Positions 8,124 to 17,617 of a stretch of DNA of 64,000 nucleotides are shown in pieces. The notes under the pieces were generated by a model, which made no database searches, had not been told where the DNA came from, and saw only the letters and a program-made list of their open reading frames with translations. How positions within the stretch are numbered: position 1 is the stretch's first letter; each line of letters starts with the position of its first letter. The translations under genes were made by a program, and so were the position numbers. The stretch comes from G963664835 sp963664835. Its GTDB lineage: Bacteria > Chloroflexota > UBA6077 > FW602-bin22 > JBCLEL01. Location: assembly GCA_963664835.2 (NCBI GenBank), contig CAXXUG010000028.1, positions 124,001-188,000 on the forward strand, given 5' to 3'.

Positions 8124-9125
8124 CTAGAGGAACGGCACCAACGCTCCGCCCGGCGGCGCCACCTCATCGAGCGCGGCGCGGTCTTCAGCGGTGATCGTGA
8201 CTTGTGCCGCGCCCAAATTGTCTTCAAGTTGTTCCATGGTTTTCGATCCGATGATCGGGCTGGTGATGCCCGGCTGCCGCATACACCAGGCCAACGCGAC
8301 CTGGCCCGGCGTGCATCCCTTGCTCGCCGCCAACTCCGTCAGGACGTCTACGACCGCGAAAGTTGATTCGGTAAAGAAACGTGCGGTCGACTCGTTCTTC
8401 AGCGATAGCCTGGAACCCTCCGGCGAACGAGCGCCACGGCGGTATTTCCCGCTAAGGAAACCGCTCGCCAATGGCGACCACGGTAACAGCGCCAGCCCGT
8501 AAGTTTGGGCCATCGGCGCCAGCTCCCGTTCCCGCCGGCGGTCCAATAGATGGTATGGCGGCTGCTCGCTCACGAACCGATTCAGACCCAGCGCCTTCGC
8601 GATCCAGAGAGACTCGACCACCTGCCAGGCGTGGAAGTTACTGCTGCCGACATAGCGTACCTTGCCGGCTCGTACGAGGTCGTCAAGCGCACTTAGAGTC
8701 TCGTCGATTGGAACGTCCGATTGTGGGTGATGGACCTGGTACAGATCGATCCGGTCGGTCCGCAGCCTTCTCAACGACGCCTCGCACTGCTCGATGATGT
8801 GCCGGCGACTGGCCCCGCGGGCGTTCGGATCGTCCGCGACGCTGCCGGTGAACTTGGTGGCCAGGACGATCCTGTTTCGGTGCCCGTTCGCCTCAAGCGC
8901 CTTGCCAACAATTTCCTCGCTCGTTCCGCGCCGATACACATTCGCGGTGTCGAGGAAGTTAATGCCGGCATCGATGGCTCGATCGATGATTCTGATCGAT
9001 TCCCGCTCGCCGATTTCGTTTCCGAATTGGGCTTCCATCGCCCTCGCCTTGGTGCCGAACATCAGGCAGCCCAGACAGAGAGAGCTCACCTTAACGCCGG
9101 TCCGGCCGAGGTTTCGGTACTCCAT
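8124..9125 (-). CDS. Aldo/keto reductase
   Basis: NAD(P)H-dependent aldo/keto reductase of 333 residues, the usual size. The catalytic tetrad is visible: Asp and Tyr in NFLDTANVY, Lys in VLATKF, and His in LYQVHHP. The C-terminal GSKTMEQLEDNLGA is the typical cofactor-phosphate-binding region. It resembles the AKR subgroup that includes YajO/Tas-like and sugar-oxidoreductase proteins. It lies between the two GH127-related genes on the same strand, 20 bp downstream of one of them, so it probably acts on a sugar aldehyde or related carbonyl. A vestige of a second copy of its 3' end may lie near 6431-6455. Confidence 0.9.
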   Translation of the reverse strand: MEYRNLGRTGVKVSSLCLGCLMFGTKARAMEAQFGNEIGERESIRIIDRAIDAGINFLDTANVYRRGTSEEIVGKALEANGHRNRIVLATKFTGSVADDPNARGASRRHIIEQCEASLRRLRTDRIDLYQVHHPQSDVPIDETLSALDDLVRAGKVRYVGSSNFHAWQVVESLWIAKALGLNRFVSEQPPYHLLDRRRERELAPMAQTYGLALLPWSPLASGFLSGKYRRGARSPEGSRLSLKNESTARFFTESTFAVVDVLTELAASKGCTPGQVALAWCMRQPGITSPIIGSKTMEQLEDNLGAAQVTITAEDRAALDEVAPPGGALVPFL

Positions 9126-9145
9126 CGATCACCAGTCCACTGGCG

Positions 9146-10714
9146 TCAATCAATCGGGTCAAAGAAAGTCAGGTCGGCGCCGAAGTTGTCCATTGCTATG
9201 ACCTGATCCCCACGGAGCCTAGCCCGGATTCGCCTCGTGCGATGAGCCAGCGCGATTTCCTGCTCCTTCAGCGAAAACTCGAAGTGAATGGTCCGACTCA
9301 CAGGGGGACGGGCTATGAACAGGTATCCATTTGTGTAATGCGGGGTCTCGGTTGTCCCACGCAGTGTAATGGTCCCGGGGTTTGCCCACGTTGGAACTCG
9401 CACGAAAACGGGTCCCGGTCGTTTTATCCTGATACGCAAATTGGGATGAGTGTATGGTGACTCAACCCGTATAGCGGCGGTTTCGTGGTCGAAGAGCAAA
9501 TTGACTCTGTGGCCGGACTCGTCGAAGCGGGTCACTTCCCGGGAGACTTCGCATAGCGATCCGACCGCACCTCCGACGATGTCCATGTTGAATGAAACTC
9601 GGTCGGCTCCGATTGGTTCGTGTCCATAGGGCGCTGGAAAGCCAAACGCTCCCACGTGCCGGCCGGCAACATCACGTTTGCCATCCTCATTGTCTGGATT
9701 GGGAGGCTTGGTGATAAAGGAGTTGTCTCGTAGCTGCGCCGGCAGAAGGTGACCCCGGACAATGCGCTCGGCATCCTGGTAGTAGTCTGAAAAACCCCAC
9801 CGGCCCAGTATTAGAGCGGTCTCAACAATATCGCCGGTGTTATTCGCCTCGCCCCGGTCGGGGTCGGCATCTGAAGCGGAGCTCTCGATGACCCATCCCA
9901 ACTCGTCTCTGATGTCCCAAAGTCCCCTGTCATAGAACGCCTTCACTCGTTGAATCAGGCCGGCGTCGGAGGTCAGGTCGGCCAGTTGTGCCAGGGAGGA
10001 CATGACGCACGTGGTCGAGTGGGTATGATCGCCGAAAGTCTCTCTGTCGTAAGACCCGTCCTCGGTGAAGAACTCATTCACGGCCTTGTTCTTGAGGACC
10101 AGGGCCAACTCCAGGGCGGGACCAAATCCCGTAGCCCGATAGTATTTGACCAGCGGTCCAATGGCCCTGCCCAGGCCGATGATAAACGTCGGAGAGTCCA
10201 GGAAACTCAAGCCGTGCTCTCGTTCCAGGCGCTCACGGTCACATCCTCGATCGGAATCCCAGAGCTCGAAGATCGCGGCGATGCTGGCTTCGGCCAGCCG
10301 GCGGGCCATCGCTGAGTCACGGTATTTGGCCAACGCGAAGAGTGCGTGGAACCCTTCGCGAACATTGTGTGGAACAAAGTTCACCAGGGGACCACCGACC
10401 TTAGCGCGGTTGAGCGGCAGAGGCACTGGGCCGTTGTAGGAGAGGAACGCGGCGTTGGCATGGTGATTGACCGCGTCCTCGTCGAGCTGGATTCCGGCGG
10501 CATCTTCGGCATTCAGCAGGGCGTTGAGATGCCGGCCGGGGACGTGAGATTCCGAGTGTACCGGGCTGAAGCTGAATCCGGGGTCTGGGCGTACGGTTGA
10601 CCCGAAGAAAGGTATGTGGTCATCATCGGCATTGAACACGTTCGACATCGTGCGGCAGCCGAGGCGAATTGCGTCGCGAATGTCCGTTGTGTTGACGTGG
10701 CTGAGCTTGACCAT
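9146..10714 (-). CDS. GH127-related alpha/alpha-barrel protein
   Basis: A 522-residue protein with alternating helical segments typical of (alpha/alpha)6 barrels and a beta-rich C-terminal third (VNLLFDHETAAIRVESPY, RIRIKRPGPVFVRVPTWA). This layout parallels the GH127-like protein encoded at 4428-6293, whose LLLNRASPWLDIDSHLPYEG occupies the equivalent place. The Cys-Cys motif of that protein is replaced here by DIVGGAVGSLCEVSREV, so the classical GH127 nucleophile seems absent. It may be a non-hydrolytic or differently catalysing relative. Start codon is uncertain; MVKLSHVN at 10714 lies about 20 bp upstream of the first barrel helix. It heads a three-gene minus-strand run with the aldo/keto reductase. 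Confidence 0.5.
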   Translation of the reverse strand: MVKLSHVNTTDIRDAIRLGCRTMSNVFNADDDHIPFFGSTVRPDPGFSFSPVHSESHVPGRHLNALLNAEDAAGIQLDEDAVNHHANAAFLSYNGPVPLPLNRAKVGGPLVNFVPHNVREGFHALFALAKYRDSAMARRLAEASIAAIFELWDSDRGCDRERLEREHGLSFLDSPTFIIGLGRAIGPLVKYYRATGFGPALELALVLKNKAVNEFFTEDGSYDRETFGDHTHSTTCVMSSLAQLADLTSDAGLIQRVKAFYDRGLWDIRDELGWVIESSASDADPDRGEANNTGDIVETALILGRWGFSDYYQDAERIVRGHLLPAQLRDNSFITKPPNPDNEDGKRDVAGRHVGAFGFPAPYGHEPIGADRVSFNMDIVGGAVGSLCEVSREVTRFDESGHRVNLLFDHETAAIRVESPYTHPNLRIRIKRPGPVFVRVPTWANPGTITLRGTTETPHYTNGYLFIARPPVSRTIHFEFSLKEQEIALAHRTRRIRARLRGDQVIAMDNFGADLTFFDPID

Positions 10715-10860
10715 GGAATCCTGAGCGATCTCGCCGAGTTGAGGGAGAGTCGACGTCTGCCAGCTATTGAGACTGTTCTAATGGTAGCAGGAATCCCGTC
10801 GCCATTATGCTCTGGGTGTATACTCCGGACGAGGACGCGGATCAATTGATGGTGGGAGCC

Positions 10861-11241
10861 ATGACGACCGAATTAACGAAGACGATTCCAGCCGGCTCAC
10901 GTATCCTCATGGTCACCGGCGATCTGATGTTTGGCTCAAGGGTTGACTCTCTCGCCCGGCGGGCCGGCGTCGTCTTTGAGTCGGTGGGTGCCGGTCGCTT
11001 GGCCGAGGTTGTCCCGGCCGGTGACGCCTTTGCCCTTGTCGATATGGCGAACATGGACGCCGCCGGCGTCGGCCGAACAGTGTCGCAGTTGAAACAGCTG
11101 GGCGCGGAGCGCATAGCGGTCTTCGGCCGGCACGACCGGATGGACCTGCGCAATGCCGCGCTCGAAGCCGGCGCGGCCTACTGGTGGCCGAACTCGAAGA
11201 TGTCGGCCCAGATGCAGACCCTATTGGGTTTGACCCACTAG
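10861..11241 (+). CDS. Receiver-like (CheY-fold) hypothetical protein
   Basis: Small protein of 126 residues from the ATG at 10861, chosen because GGGAG precedes it by about five bases; an in-frame upstream extension to 10807 exists. The order of segments looks like a degenerate receiver or Rossmann-type fold: RILMVTGDLMFGSRV, a helix, VVFESVG, FALVDMANMD, AERIAVFGRHDR, then GAAYWWPNSKM. The acidic cluster and phosphoacceptor pattern of true receivers are not clear, although an Asp sits in LVDMAN. It is convergent with the isochorismatase gene. No confident function. Confidence 0.45.
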   Translation: MTTELTKTIPAGSRILMVTGDLMFGSRVDSLARRAGVVFESVGAGRLAEVVPAGDAFALVDMANMDAAGVGRTVSQLKQLGAERIAVFGRHDRMDLRNAALEAGAAYWWPNSKMSAQMQTLLGLTH

Positions 11242-11288
11242 CCACTGAGCACGGCGAGATCGGCGGGCAGGCCGCGCTTGCCTGGCGC

Positions 11289-12029
11289 TCAACGAATGCC
11301 GGCTACTACGTTCACCCCGTTGAGTGCCATATGGTGGAGGAAAATGTAGTGCAGGAGGTCGCCGTCGTGAGGCATCGCGCCAATCGTCGCCGCCTCGTTC
11401 ACTCCCAGGTGGTAGGTGTCTACGCAGTCTATCGGTACCGTTACCCGGCAGCTCAGTCCCGAGGCGTTCGAGCGCAGCTTCAGAGACATTGCCAACTGAT
11501 ATAGGCAAAGATCCGTGCAGTCGCCCACCGCGATGAACTCGGTGACTTCAGGATGGGCGGCCAGCCATCCTACCAGCTCGGTGTCTATCAATGAGTTGAT
11601 GCTGTTCTTGGGGATCACTTTGAAACGGTTGAAAAAGGATAGGGCCTTGAACTCGCTTACTGTTGCGGACTCCATCGTTCCGGAGATGCAATGCGGAGGA
11701 AACTCGTTGAACTCCTCGGCGTCCGAGGCGTGTGTGTCCTGGGTAAGAACGAAGTGCGGCACGTCCGCATCGTGCGCTCGGCGAAAGAGGCGTGTGATCG
11801 GCTCGATGATCGTCGCGACTCGCGGGCTGGCGAGCGGTCCATGCCGGCAGAAGCCTTCGATCACGTCCACCGATATGACCGCCGCCTCGCCGGCGGCTTT
11901 TCCCCGCTGCCCAAGCAGGTCCTCCAGATTCACCGTCGGACGCTTGTCGACCCATTTTTCGACGCTGTCGATGAACTCAGCGCTGCGTGCGGAAAGCGGT
12001 TGGACTTCCGTTACGGACTCAACGGCCAT
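11289..12029 (-). CDS. Isochorismatase/nicotinamidase-family cysteine hydrolase
   Basis: Cysteine hydrolase of 246 residues. Family hallmarks include AVISVDVIEGFC, containing the catalytic Asp, VPHFVLTQDTH, and GDCTDLCLYQLAM with the nucleophilic Cys. A Lys in the RFKVIPKNS segment probably completes the Asp-Lys-Cys triad. The ATG at 12029 follows AAGGAGAGG, so I use it rather than an in-frame codon at 12065. Family members hydrolyse nicotinamide, isochorismate, carbamates or related amides and ethers. No NAD-salvage genes are adjacent, so the substrate is open. The HisHis-rich C-terminus (HYIFLHHMALN) is slightly unusual. Confidence 0.85.
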   Translation of the reverse strand: MAVESVTEVQPLSARSAEFIDSVEKWVDKRPTVNLEDLLGQRGKAAGEAAVISVDVIEGFCRHGPLASPRVATIIEPITRLFRRAHDADVPHFVLTQDTHASDAEEFNEFPPHCISGTMESATVSEFKALSFFNRFKVIPKNSINSLIDTELVGWLAAHPEVTEFIAVGDCTDLCLYQLAMSLKLRSNASGLSCRVTVPIDCVDTYHLGVNEAATIGAMPHDGDLLHYIFLHHMALNGVNVVAGIR

Positions 12030-12243
12030 GGCTTCCTCTCCTTGTTCAAGTGCTGCGCGATGCAAATAGTCGCGGTATCCATCATAATGCGCCTTGGTGG
12101 CTCCGGCGCCTCAATTATATTGATCTCTTACGATAAGTTGGGTGATGGGTTTGGCGACTCACCGGGCGAACTAGTCGCAACCCCGCCTTCGGAGGCCGGG
12201 CGCTCCCGTCCATTCGAAGAGGGCAAATGGACCTAAAGGCAAA

Positions 12244-14559
12244 ATGAGTCCGCAAGCAGGCCCTTTATGGCGCGAGTTGATTTTGATTCACAGGCTGACG
12301 CTGACCGTCCTCCTAGCGGTTGGCGTGGCGTCTTTAGCTGGCTGCACTCCGGCGCTTCCGCAGTTCGAGGACCTTCCCACTTCAACGGGAGTGGCGGCGG
12401 TGCCTACCGAGGCCGGCACCGCGGTAGCGTCCTCCCCCGAAATGCCCACAGCGGAGTCAAATCTCTTGAGTCGCGACCGAGACTCTGCGCCCAAGTTGGA
12501 GACGGTCACAATCGAGCCCTCCGACGATCCCCGATTGGCGCCGCACGGCACCCGGATCGTGCCCACGCCGTCCGACCTAGCAGCCGAGTTGGAGCAGGCT
12601 CGAAGGTATTGGCGCAATGGCGAGTTGGGCGCTGCCCTGCTCACCTACCGCCGGCTGGCGCAGGCGGCTCCCACGTCGCCGGATGCACTGGTCGAGTTGG
12701 GTGTCGTAGAGTTGGCCACCAGGGAGTATGAAGAAGCGCGCGACACTCTGCGGAGAGCGCTCATCCTGGACCCGCCCGAGGGGATGCGCGCGCGTGCCCT
12801 GTACCTGATGGCAACCGTCGAGTTGAAGCTGGGAAACTGGCAAGAGACGATGCGTCTGATCGAGGTTCCGTCTGCGCCGGATGGGCTCAGCGACTTGGTT
12901 GCGCTCAGACGCGCCGAGGCAGCCGCCGCCGGTGGGGACATCGATGCCGTCCGCATCGAGTTGGAACGACCGGAGATCCGATCGTCCACCAATCGAATTG
13001 TATTGGATCAGGCCGGCAATCTTGCCCGGCTTATAGGCGAGCATGGATTGTCCGGAGTTTTCTATGCCCGGGCAGCGGATTATCCGGCGTGGTCGGTTGA
13101 GCGCACACGGCTGATGCAGTCGGCCGGCACCGCGTTTGCCGCCGCCGGCCGGACCGGCGACGCCATCACACAATATCGCCGGCTCGTTGAGTTGTATTCT
13201 TGGACCAAGCCTGGAAAGCTGGCCGGCATCGAGCTCAATCGACTGGGAGGCATGACTCCTTATCACCGCGGCCGGCTGGCCATCATCGATGGCGGTCTCG
13301 ATGCGGCCCGCGGATCTCTTGAAGAGGCTGCCAAGGGCGGCGAGTATGCGGTGCAGGCGCAGAAGTTGCTCGATGACGTCGAGGAAATCTTGGGCTGGCA
13401 CAAAGCCGCCGACGCCGGTACACCTGAAGCATTCCAGGAGTTCAGGTCCCAATTTCCAGCCGGCGACTTCTTAGAGGACGCATGGTTCGAGGAGGGATAC
13501 CTTCACTTCGGGGAAGACCGGCTCTCGGCTGCGCTGAGCGTGTGGAGGGCGGCAATTGACCAGTCGGATGGCGATGAACTGGCGCGTCTGCATTTCTGGA
13601 TCGGCAAGACGCTGGACAAATTGGGCCAGGATGCCGAGGCCGATGCCAGCCTGCGCACTGCCAGTCAAATCGCGCCGGCCGGCTACTACGCGTTGCGCGC
13701 GCGCGATATCCTGACCGGCACGGATGGATGGCCAGTGTCGAAAGACGTCTCCGCTCTTCCGCATCCCGGTTCCGATGTCAGTCTGATTCCGGAAGATGAG
13801 CGGCAGAAGGCCGAGGAGTGGCTGGCGACCTGGACCGCATCGGATTCGACTCCCGACGTGATGACCCAGCCAAGGGTCCGCCGAGGTCTCGGATTCCTCG
13901 CGTTGGGCATGGGTGCGGAAGCGAATGCCGAGCTGAATGGGTTAATCAACGAGACATCCGACGGCCGAATTCTGTTCCAATTGGCCCAGATTCTCGCCGA
14001 ACTGGAGGTCTGGGGCTCGTCCAGTCGGGCAGCCTGGCGCATCGTCGATCTGTCGCCGGCCGAGAGTGTGACCGAGACACCTGTCGCCATACAGAGACTC
14101 GCCTATCCGGTGGCATTTCCCGACTTGCTTGCGTTCGAGGCCGAGCGGCACGATCTCGACCCGCTGCTCTTTCTAACGTTGATCCACCAGGAGAGCCTCT
14201 ACGATCCTTACGCCCTGTCAATCTCGGACGCAAGGGGCCTAACACAGGTGATTCCGTCAACCGGCGAGCTCATCGCCAACGCCATCGACTGGCCCGACTT
14301 CTCGCCGGACGACCTATACAGACCGGTCGTGGCGTTCGAGTTCGGCGCCTGGTTCCTGGCGAACCAGCTCAAGACCTTTGACGACGACCCGTTCCGAGCC
14401 CTCGCCGCCTATAACGCCGGCGGAGGTTCGATTTCGCGCTGGTGGACGGGTGACGTAGACCTTTTCATCGAGCAGATCGACTACACTGAAACTAGGAAGT
14501 ACATGCGTGAGCTGTATTTCCACCACGCAATATACCGCAGCTTGGTTGGGAGGCAATAG
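12244..14559 (+). CDS. Soluble lytic murein transglycosylase-like lipoprotein with TPR repeats
   Basis: Predicted exported lipoprotein of 771 residues that cleaves peptidoglycan glycan strands. A hydrophobic signal segment ends in the lipobox LAGC with Cys34 as lipidation site. A low-complexity Thr/Ser/Pro linker follows, then a long stretch of TPR-like helical repeats from about residue 110 to 620. The C-terminal SLT domain carries the catalytic Glu in LIHQESLYDP, plus ARGLTQVIPSTG, FGAWFLANQL and ALAAYNAGGG, the classic Slt70-type motifs. Size and layout match Slt70-like enzymes. It implies a peptidoglycan-containing envelope. It is followed by sodA after about 145 bp. Confidence 0.92.
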   Translation: MSPQAGPLWRELILIHRLTLTVLLAVGVASLAGCTPALPQFEDLPTSTGVAAVPTEAGTAVASSPEMPTAESNLLSRDRDSAPKLETVTIEPSDDPRLAPHGTRIVPTPSDLAAELEQARRYWRNGELGAALLTYRRLAQAAPTSPDALVELGVVELATREYEEARDTLRRALILDPPEGMRARALYLMATVELKLGNWQETMRLIEVPSAPDGLSDLVALRRAEAAAAGGDIDAVRIELERPEIRSSTNRIVLDQAGNLARLIGEHGLSGVFYARAADYPAWSVERTRLMQSAGTAFAAAGRTGDAITQYRRLVELYSWTKPGKLAGIELNRLGGMTPYHRGRLAIIDGGLDAARGSLEEAAKGGEYAVQAQKLLDDVEEILGWHKAADAGTPEAFQEFRSQFPAGDFLEDAWFEEGYLHFGEDRLSAALSVWRAAIDQSDGDELARLHFWIGKTLDKLGQDAEADASLRTASQIAPAGYYALRARDILTGTDGWPVSKDVSALPHPGSDVSLIPEDERQKAEEWLATWTASDSTPDVMTQPRVRRGLGFLALGMGAEANAELNGLINETSDGRILFQLAQILAELEVWGSSSRAAWRIVDLSPAESVTETPVAIQRLAYPVAFPDLLAFEAERHDLDPLLFLTLIHQESLYDPYALSISDARGLTQVIPSTGELIANAIDWPDFSPDDLYRPVVAFEFGAWFLANQLKTFDDDPFRALAAYNAGGGSISRWWTGDVDLFIEQIDYTETRKYMRELYFHHAIYRSLVGRQ

Positions 14560-14705
14560 AGCCCCCGTCCAATCGTCGGGGAGGACGTCCATTCGCCTCA
14601 CGATGCGTGGTCGATTCAGTTGCCGGCCATGGCGCCGGTTGATAGACTTTCGATTAAATCAGCGAGCGTTACCGCCGGCACGAATTCATTCCGAGGAGAT
14701 TGGAA

Positions 14706-15320
14706 ATGGCACACGAGCTACCGCCACTGCCCTACGCCTATGACGCATTGGAGCCGCACATCGACGAGCAGACGATGCGGATCCACCATGACAAACACCA
14801 TCAAACTTACATCACGAATCTCAACGCGGCGTTGGAGGGCCATTCCGACCTGGAGGGTAAAAGCGCCGAGGAGCTTGTAAGCGATCTCGATTCGGTACCT
14901 GAGGGTATCCGCACCGCCGTTCGCAATAACGGAGGCGGTCACGCGAACCACACCTTTTTCTGGGAAATAATGGGACCAGATGGCGGAGGCGCACCGTCCG
15001 GCGCATTGGCCGACGCGATCGACTCGACGTTTGGCAGCTTTGACGACTTCAAAGGACAGGTTGCCGCGGCGGCCGCCGCCCGCTTTGGCAGCGGATGGGC
15101 TTGGCTGACCGTCGATTCCAGCGGCGCACTGCAGGTCGAGAGTACCGCGAATCAGGACTCCCCGCTATCCGAGGGACGCACTCCGCTCCTTGGCGTTGAC
15201 GTCTGGGAACACGCCTACTACCTGAAGTACCAGAATCTGCGTCCCAAGTACGTAGAAGCCTGGTGGAACACGGTGAATTGGAGCGCCGTCGCCAGTCGGT
15301 ACGAAGCCGCGGTCGGCTAG
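14706..15320 (+). CDS. sodA: Superoxide dismutase, Mn/Fe family
   Basis: Converts superoxide to hydrogen peroxide and O2. The protein is 204 residues from the ATG at 14706, with GAGGAG nine bases upstream. Metal ligands are His27 (MRIHHDKHH), His82 (GGGHANHTFFW), and Asp165 and His169 (DVWEHAYY). The pairing of GGGHANH, which lacks the Fe-type Gln, with TANQD, which carries the Mn-type Gln, points to a manganese or cambialistic enzyme. No signal peptide, so cytoplasmic. Stands alone after the transglycosylase. Confidence 0.95.
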   Translation: MAHELPPLPYAYDALEPHIDEQTMRIHHDKHHQTYITNLNAALEGHSDLEGKSAEELVSDLDSVPEGIRTAVRNNGGGHANHTFFWEIMGPDGGGAPSGALADAIDSTFGSFDDFKGQVAAAAAARFGSGWAWLTVDSSGALQVESTANQDSPLSEGRTPLLGVDVWEHAYYLKYQNLRPKYVEAWWNTVNWSAVASRYEAAVG

Positions 15321-15351
15321 CAACTACTCTTTTTTGGGGAGAATCGCAGCC

Positions 15352-15374
15352 AGGGGCGGAGTTGTTCCGCCCCT
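15352..15374. repeat. Inverted repeat downstream of sodA
   Basis: Nine-base arms AGGGGCGGA and TCCGCCCCT around a five-base loop. The core is shared with the hairpin at 16917-16942. There is no T-run after it on either strand, so I list it as an inverted repeat rather than a terminator. Confidence 0.6.
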
Positions 15375-15496
15375 TGGTGTCGCGCTTCTCTCCCCATTAC
15401 CGGCCCCAGCTTCTCTCCTCGCATCGTGCCCTTGAACATTCAGAGCGAAACAAATCCGAAGGCTAACTGCGGGCACTCCAACGACGGAACATCCAG

Positions 15497-16828
15497 ATGG
15501 CTGAGATAAGACCGTTCCGCGGAGTGCGATACGTCGGTGGTCCGTCCGACCGCCTCGGCAGGCTGGTTACCGCGCCATACGACGTCATAACCCCACAAGC
15601 CCAGGCGGACTACTACGACCGCGACCAGTACAACGCGGTCCGCCTGGAACTGGGCCAACAGTCCGCCGGCGACAACGAAGGTGACAATCGCTACACCCGC
15701 GCCGCTTCTACTTATCGACAATGGCGCGACGGTGGCGCCTTACAGGCGGAGTCCCACCCCGTGTTGTACGTCGCACAGGAGTCCTTCCAGCGCGGCGGTG
15801 TAACAAACAGGCGTACAACCCTCTTTGCATTGGTACGGCTCTACAACTGGGACGAGGGCAAGGTCCTTCCACACGAACGCACGATGCCCAAGCCCAAGGC
15901 CGATAGGCTAGACTTGTTGCGGACGTGCCAGGTCCAGTTCAGTCCGATTTTCAGCCTATACGACGACCCCGATGGTTCGGTCGCGGGTCATTTGGCTGGC
16001 GTGATCCGACAGCAGCCAGTCGCCGACTTCAGTCTCAACCCGCCGGCCGTCGCGGCAGCGCCCGCTCACACCCGCCTCTGGAAGATCGACGATACGGTCA
16101 CGATCGGCGCCATAACCGCGACCCTGTCCCAGCGGGCCATCTATATCGCCGACGGCCACCATCGCTATGAGACGGCTCTGGCATACCGCGATCAATCGTC
16201 AAGTGGGACCGCCGGTCGAGTCCAATCGAGGCCCAGTGACTACCTGATGATGTCTCTGTCGGCAAGCAACGATCCCGGAATCGAGGTAATGGCAACCCAT
16301 AGGCTACTCCAATCCTCCGGTCCCGGCACGTTCAGCGCCCTCGTGGCGGGGCTGGACTCCAAGTTTGAAGCCCGGCCACTCGACCAATCGGACGTTGACG
16401 CCTACTTGCGGGAGCCCGACGAGAGTGCGCTGAGGGTTGTCGCGGTATCCGCCAATGAGGCCCACTTGCTCGGACTCCGGCTGGGCGCTGATCCGACTCG
16501 CCTGGCTGAGATGCCGGCCGATCGGCACTCCTCTTGGAAGATGCTCGATGTGGCGTGTCTTCACGAGCTAGTCCTCAAGCCGCACTTTGGCCTTGACGAC
16601 TCGGACCTGGCCAATGAGGCCGGCGTTGAGTATACCCGCGACCCTGAAGAGGTCATCGCCAAGGTGGACTCTGCCGAAGTCAATTGGGGCTTCATTATGC
16701 GGCCGACGCGGCTGCAGCAGGTGCTCCAAGTGGCCCGGGCCGGCGAGACGATGCCGCCCAAGTCCACTTACTTCTATCCCAAGACTGTCACCGGCCTCGC
16801 TTTCTTCGACCACGGCGAAGCGCTCTAG
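15497..16828 (+). CDS. DUF1015 family protein
   Basis: A 443-residue DUF1015 protein. Recognisable features are the N-terminal IRPFRGVRYVGGPSDRLG and VTAPYDVITPQ, and the central IADGHHRYETALAYRD motif that defines the family, near residue 215. Family members are often annotated as HTH-containing or ParB-like phosphatase relatives, sometimes next to serine biosynthesis genes, but their function is not established. No such neighbours are present here. The start is ATG at 15497 without a strong ribosome site. The gene ends convergent with the minus-strand gene at 16980. Confidence 0.85.
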   Translation: MAEIRPFRGVRYVGGPSDRLGRLVTAPYDVITPQAQADYYDRDQYNAVRLELGQQSAGDNEGDNRYTRAASTYRQWRDGGALQAESHPVLYVAQESFQRGGVTNRRTTLFALVRLYNWDEGKVLPHERTMPKPKADRLDLLRTCQVQFSPIFSLYDDPDGSVAGHLAGVIRQQPVADFSLNPPAVAAAPAHTRLWKIDDTVTIGAITATLSQRAIYIADGHHRYETALAYRDQSSSGTAGRVQSRPSDYLMMSLSASNDPGIEVMATHRLLQSSGPGTFSALVAGLDSKFEARPLDQSDVDAYLREPDESALRVVAVSANEAHLLGLRLGADPTRLAEMPADRHSSWKMLDVACLHELVLKPHFGLDDSDLANEAGVEYTRDPEEVIAKVDSAEVNWGFIMRPTRLQQVLQVARAGETMPPKSTYFYPKTVTGLAFFDHGEAL

Positions 16829-16907
16829 TATCGTTCAACACCCAGATCGGTAGACTGTCGATCCTGATTGGTCTGGTTAGGTGGAAGAAGATTGCCCCTG
16901 CGGAGAC

Positions 16908-16942
16908 AAAAAAGGACCGAGGGGCGGAAGTCCGCCCCTCGG
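16908..16942 (-). terminator. Rho-independent terminator for the HtrA operon
   Basis: A perfect inverted repeat with 12-base arms (CCGAGGGGCGGA) and a two-base loop at 16917-16942. On the minus strand it is followed directly by TCCTTTTTTG at 16916-16907. It lies 38 bp past the stop of the gene at 16980. Confidence 0.85.
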
Positions 16943-16979
16943 CACCGGTGGAGTAGGAGAAGGATAGGTTGAAACTGTC

Positions 16980-17561
16980 TTAGTGGAGAACGCCTCTGAA
17001 GTGGGAGAGGTCCCTGTGACCAATTGCCTCGTTCGGAAGTGCCCTTTCTGTTCCTCGCACTGGCAATGCGTAGTCGGTCCAACGATTGATAAGCTGGACT
17101 ACTCTGTCCAACTCACGTACCGCCCGATCGTGGGTTACAAGCCCGGCCGCTTCAAGCCGGCTGAAGTTATCCTTCGCTTTCGCGACCAGCGCGCCGACCA
17201 ACCCTTCCCGGCTCTTGCCGACACTCTCGGCAATTGCCGCCGCCGACTCCCCTTTGCGAAGCCGCTCGGCGAACGTATTCGTGTCCAGGCCAATGTGCCG
17301 AGCGGCTCCCGTTACGAACGTTCGGATGATGCTGAGACCCTGGCTCGGCTGGGTGTACCGAGCCTTGGCCTCCGCACCCAACTCCACCAGCGTGGCCCTC
17401 AACGCCTCTTGGGCCTTGGCTTGACTGACCCCCAGCTTGCCGGCCAGCGTATCGACGAAACGGTCGGCCAATAGACTCCACGACCTCGGCTTGCCTGCCG
17501 ATTCCGCTTGGAGGAAGACTCCGGTCGATGCTGGCGTCATCGCTATCTTGTTCCTGGTCAA
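16980..17561 (-). CDS. Helical hypothetical protein, downstream partner of HtrA
   Basis: A 193-residue protein, almost wholly helical, with LSVSQAKAQEALRATL-type amphipathic repeats resembling the DUF2680/YckD style (short helical units beginning LGVSxxK). A second stretch, FAERLRKGESAAAIAESVGK, has the same character and is repeated in form at KSREGLVGALVAKAKD. No cysteine pair or catalytic motif and no clear signal peptide. The likely start is TTG at 17561, with GGAGGA about nine bases upstream. It lies 56 bp downstream of the HtrA gene on the same strand, with a strong terminator after it, so the two form an operon. Function unknown. Confidence 0.6.
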   Translation of the reverse strand: MTRNKIAMTPASTGVFLQAESAGKPRSWSLLADRFVDTLAGKLGVSQAKAQEALRATLVELGAEAKARYTQPSQGLSIIRTFVTGAARHIGLDTNTFAERLRKGESAAAIAESVGKSREGLVGALVAKAKDNFSRLEAAGLVTHDRAVRELDRVVQLINRWTDYALPVRGTERALPNEAIGHRDLSHFRGVLH

Positions 17562-17617
17562 TTTTCTGTTCCTCCGTTTGACTGTTTCCCGTCGCGGTAG
17601 GTTGCTCCGGCTACCCT

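Noticed and set aside
15352..15374. Inverted repeat after sodA as a terminator
   Set aside because: No T-run follows on either strand; the TTTTTT precedes it at 15330-15335.
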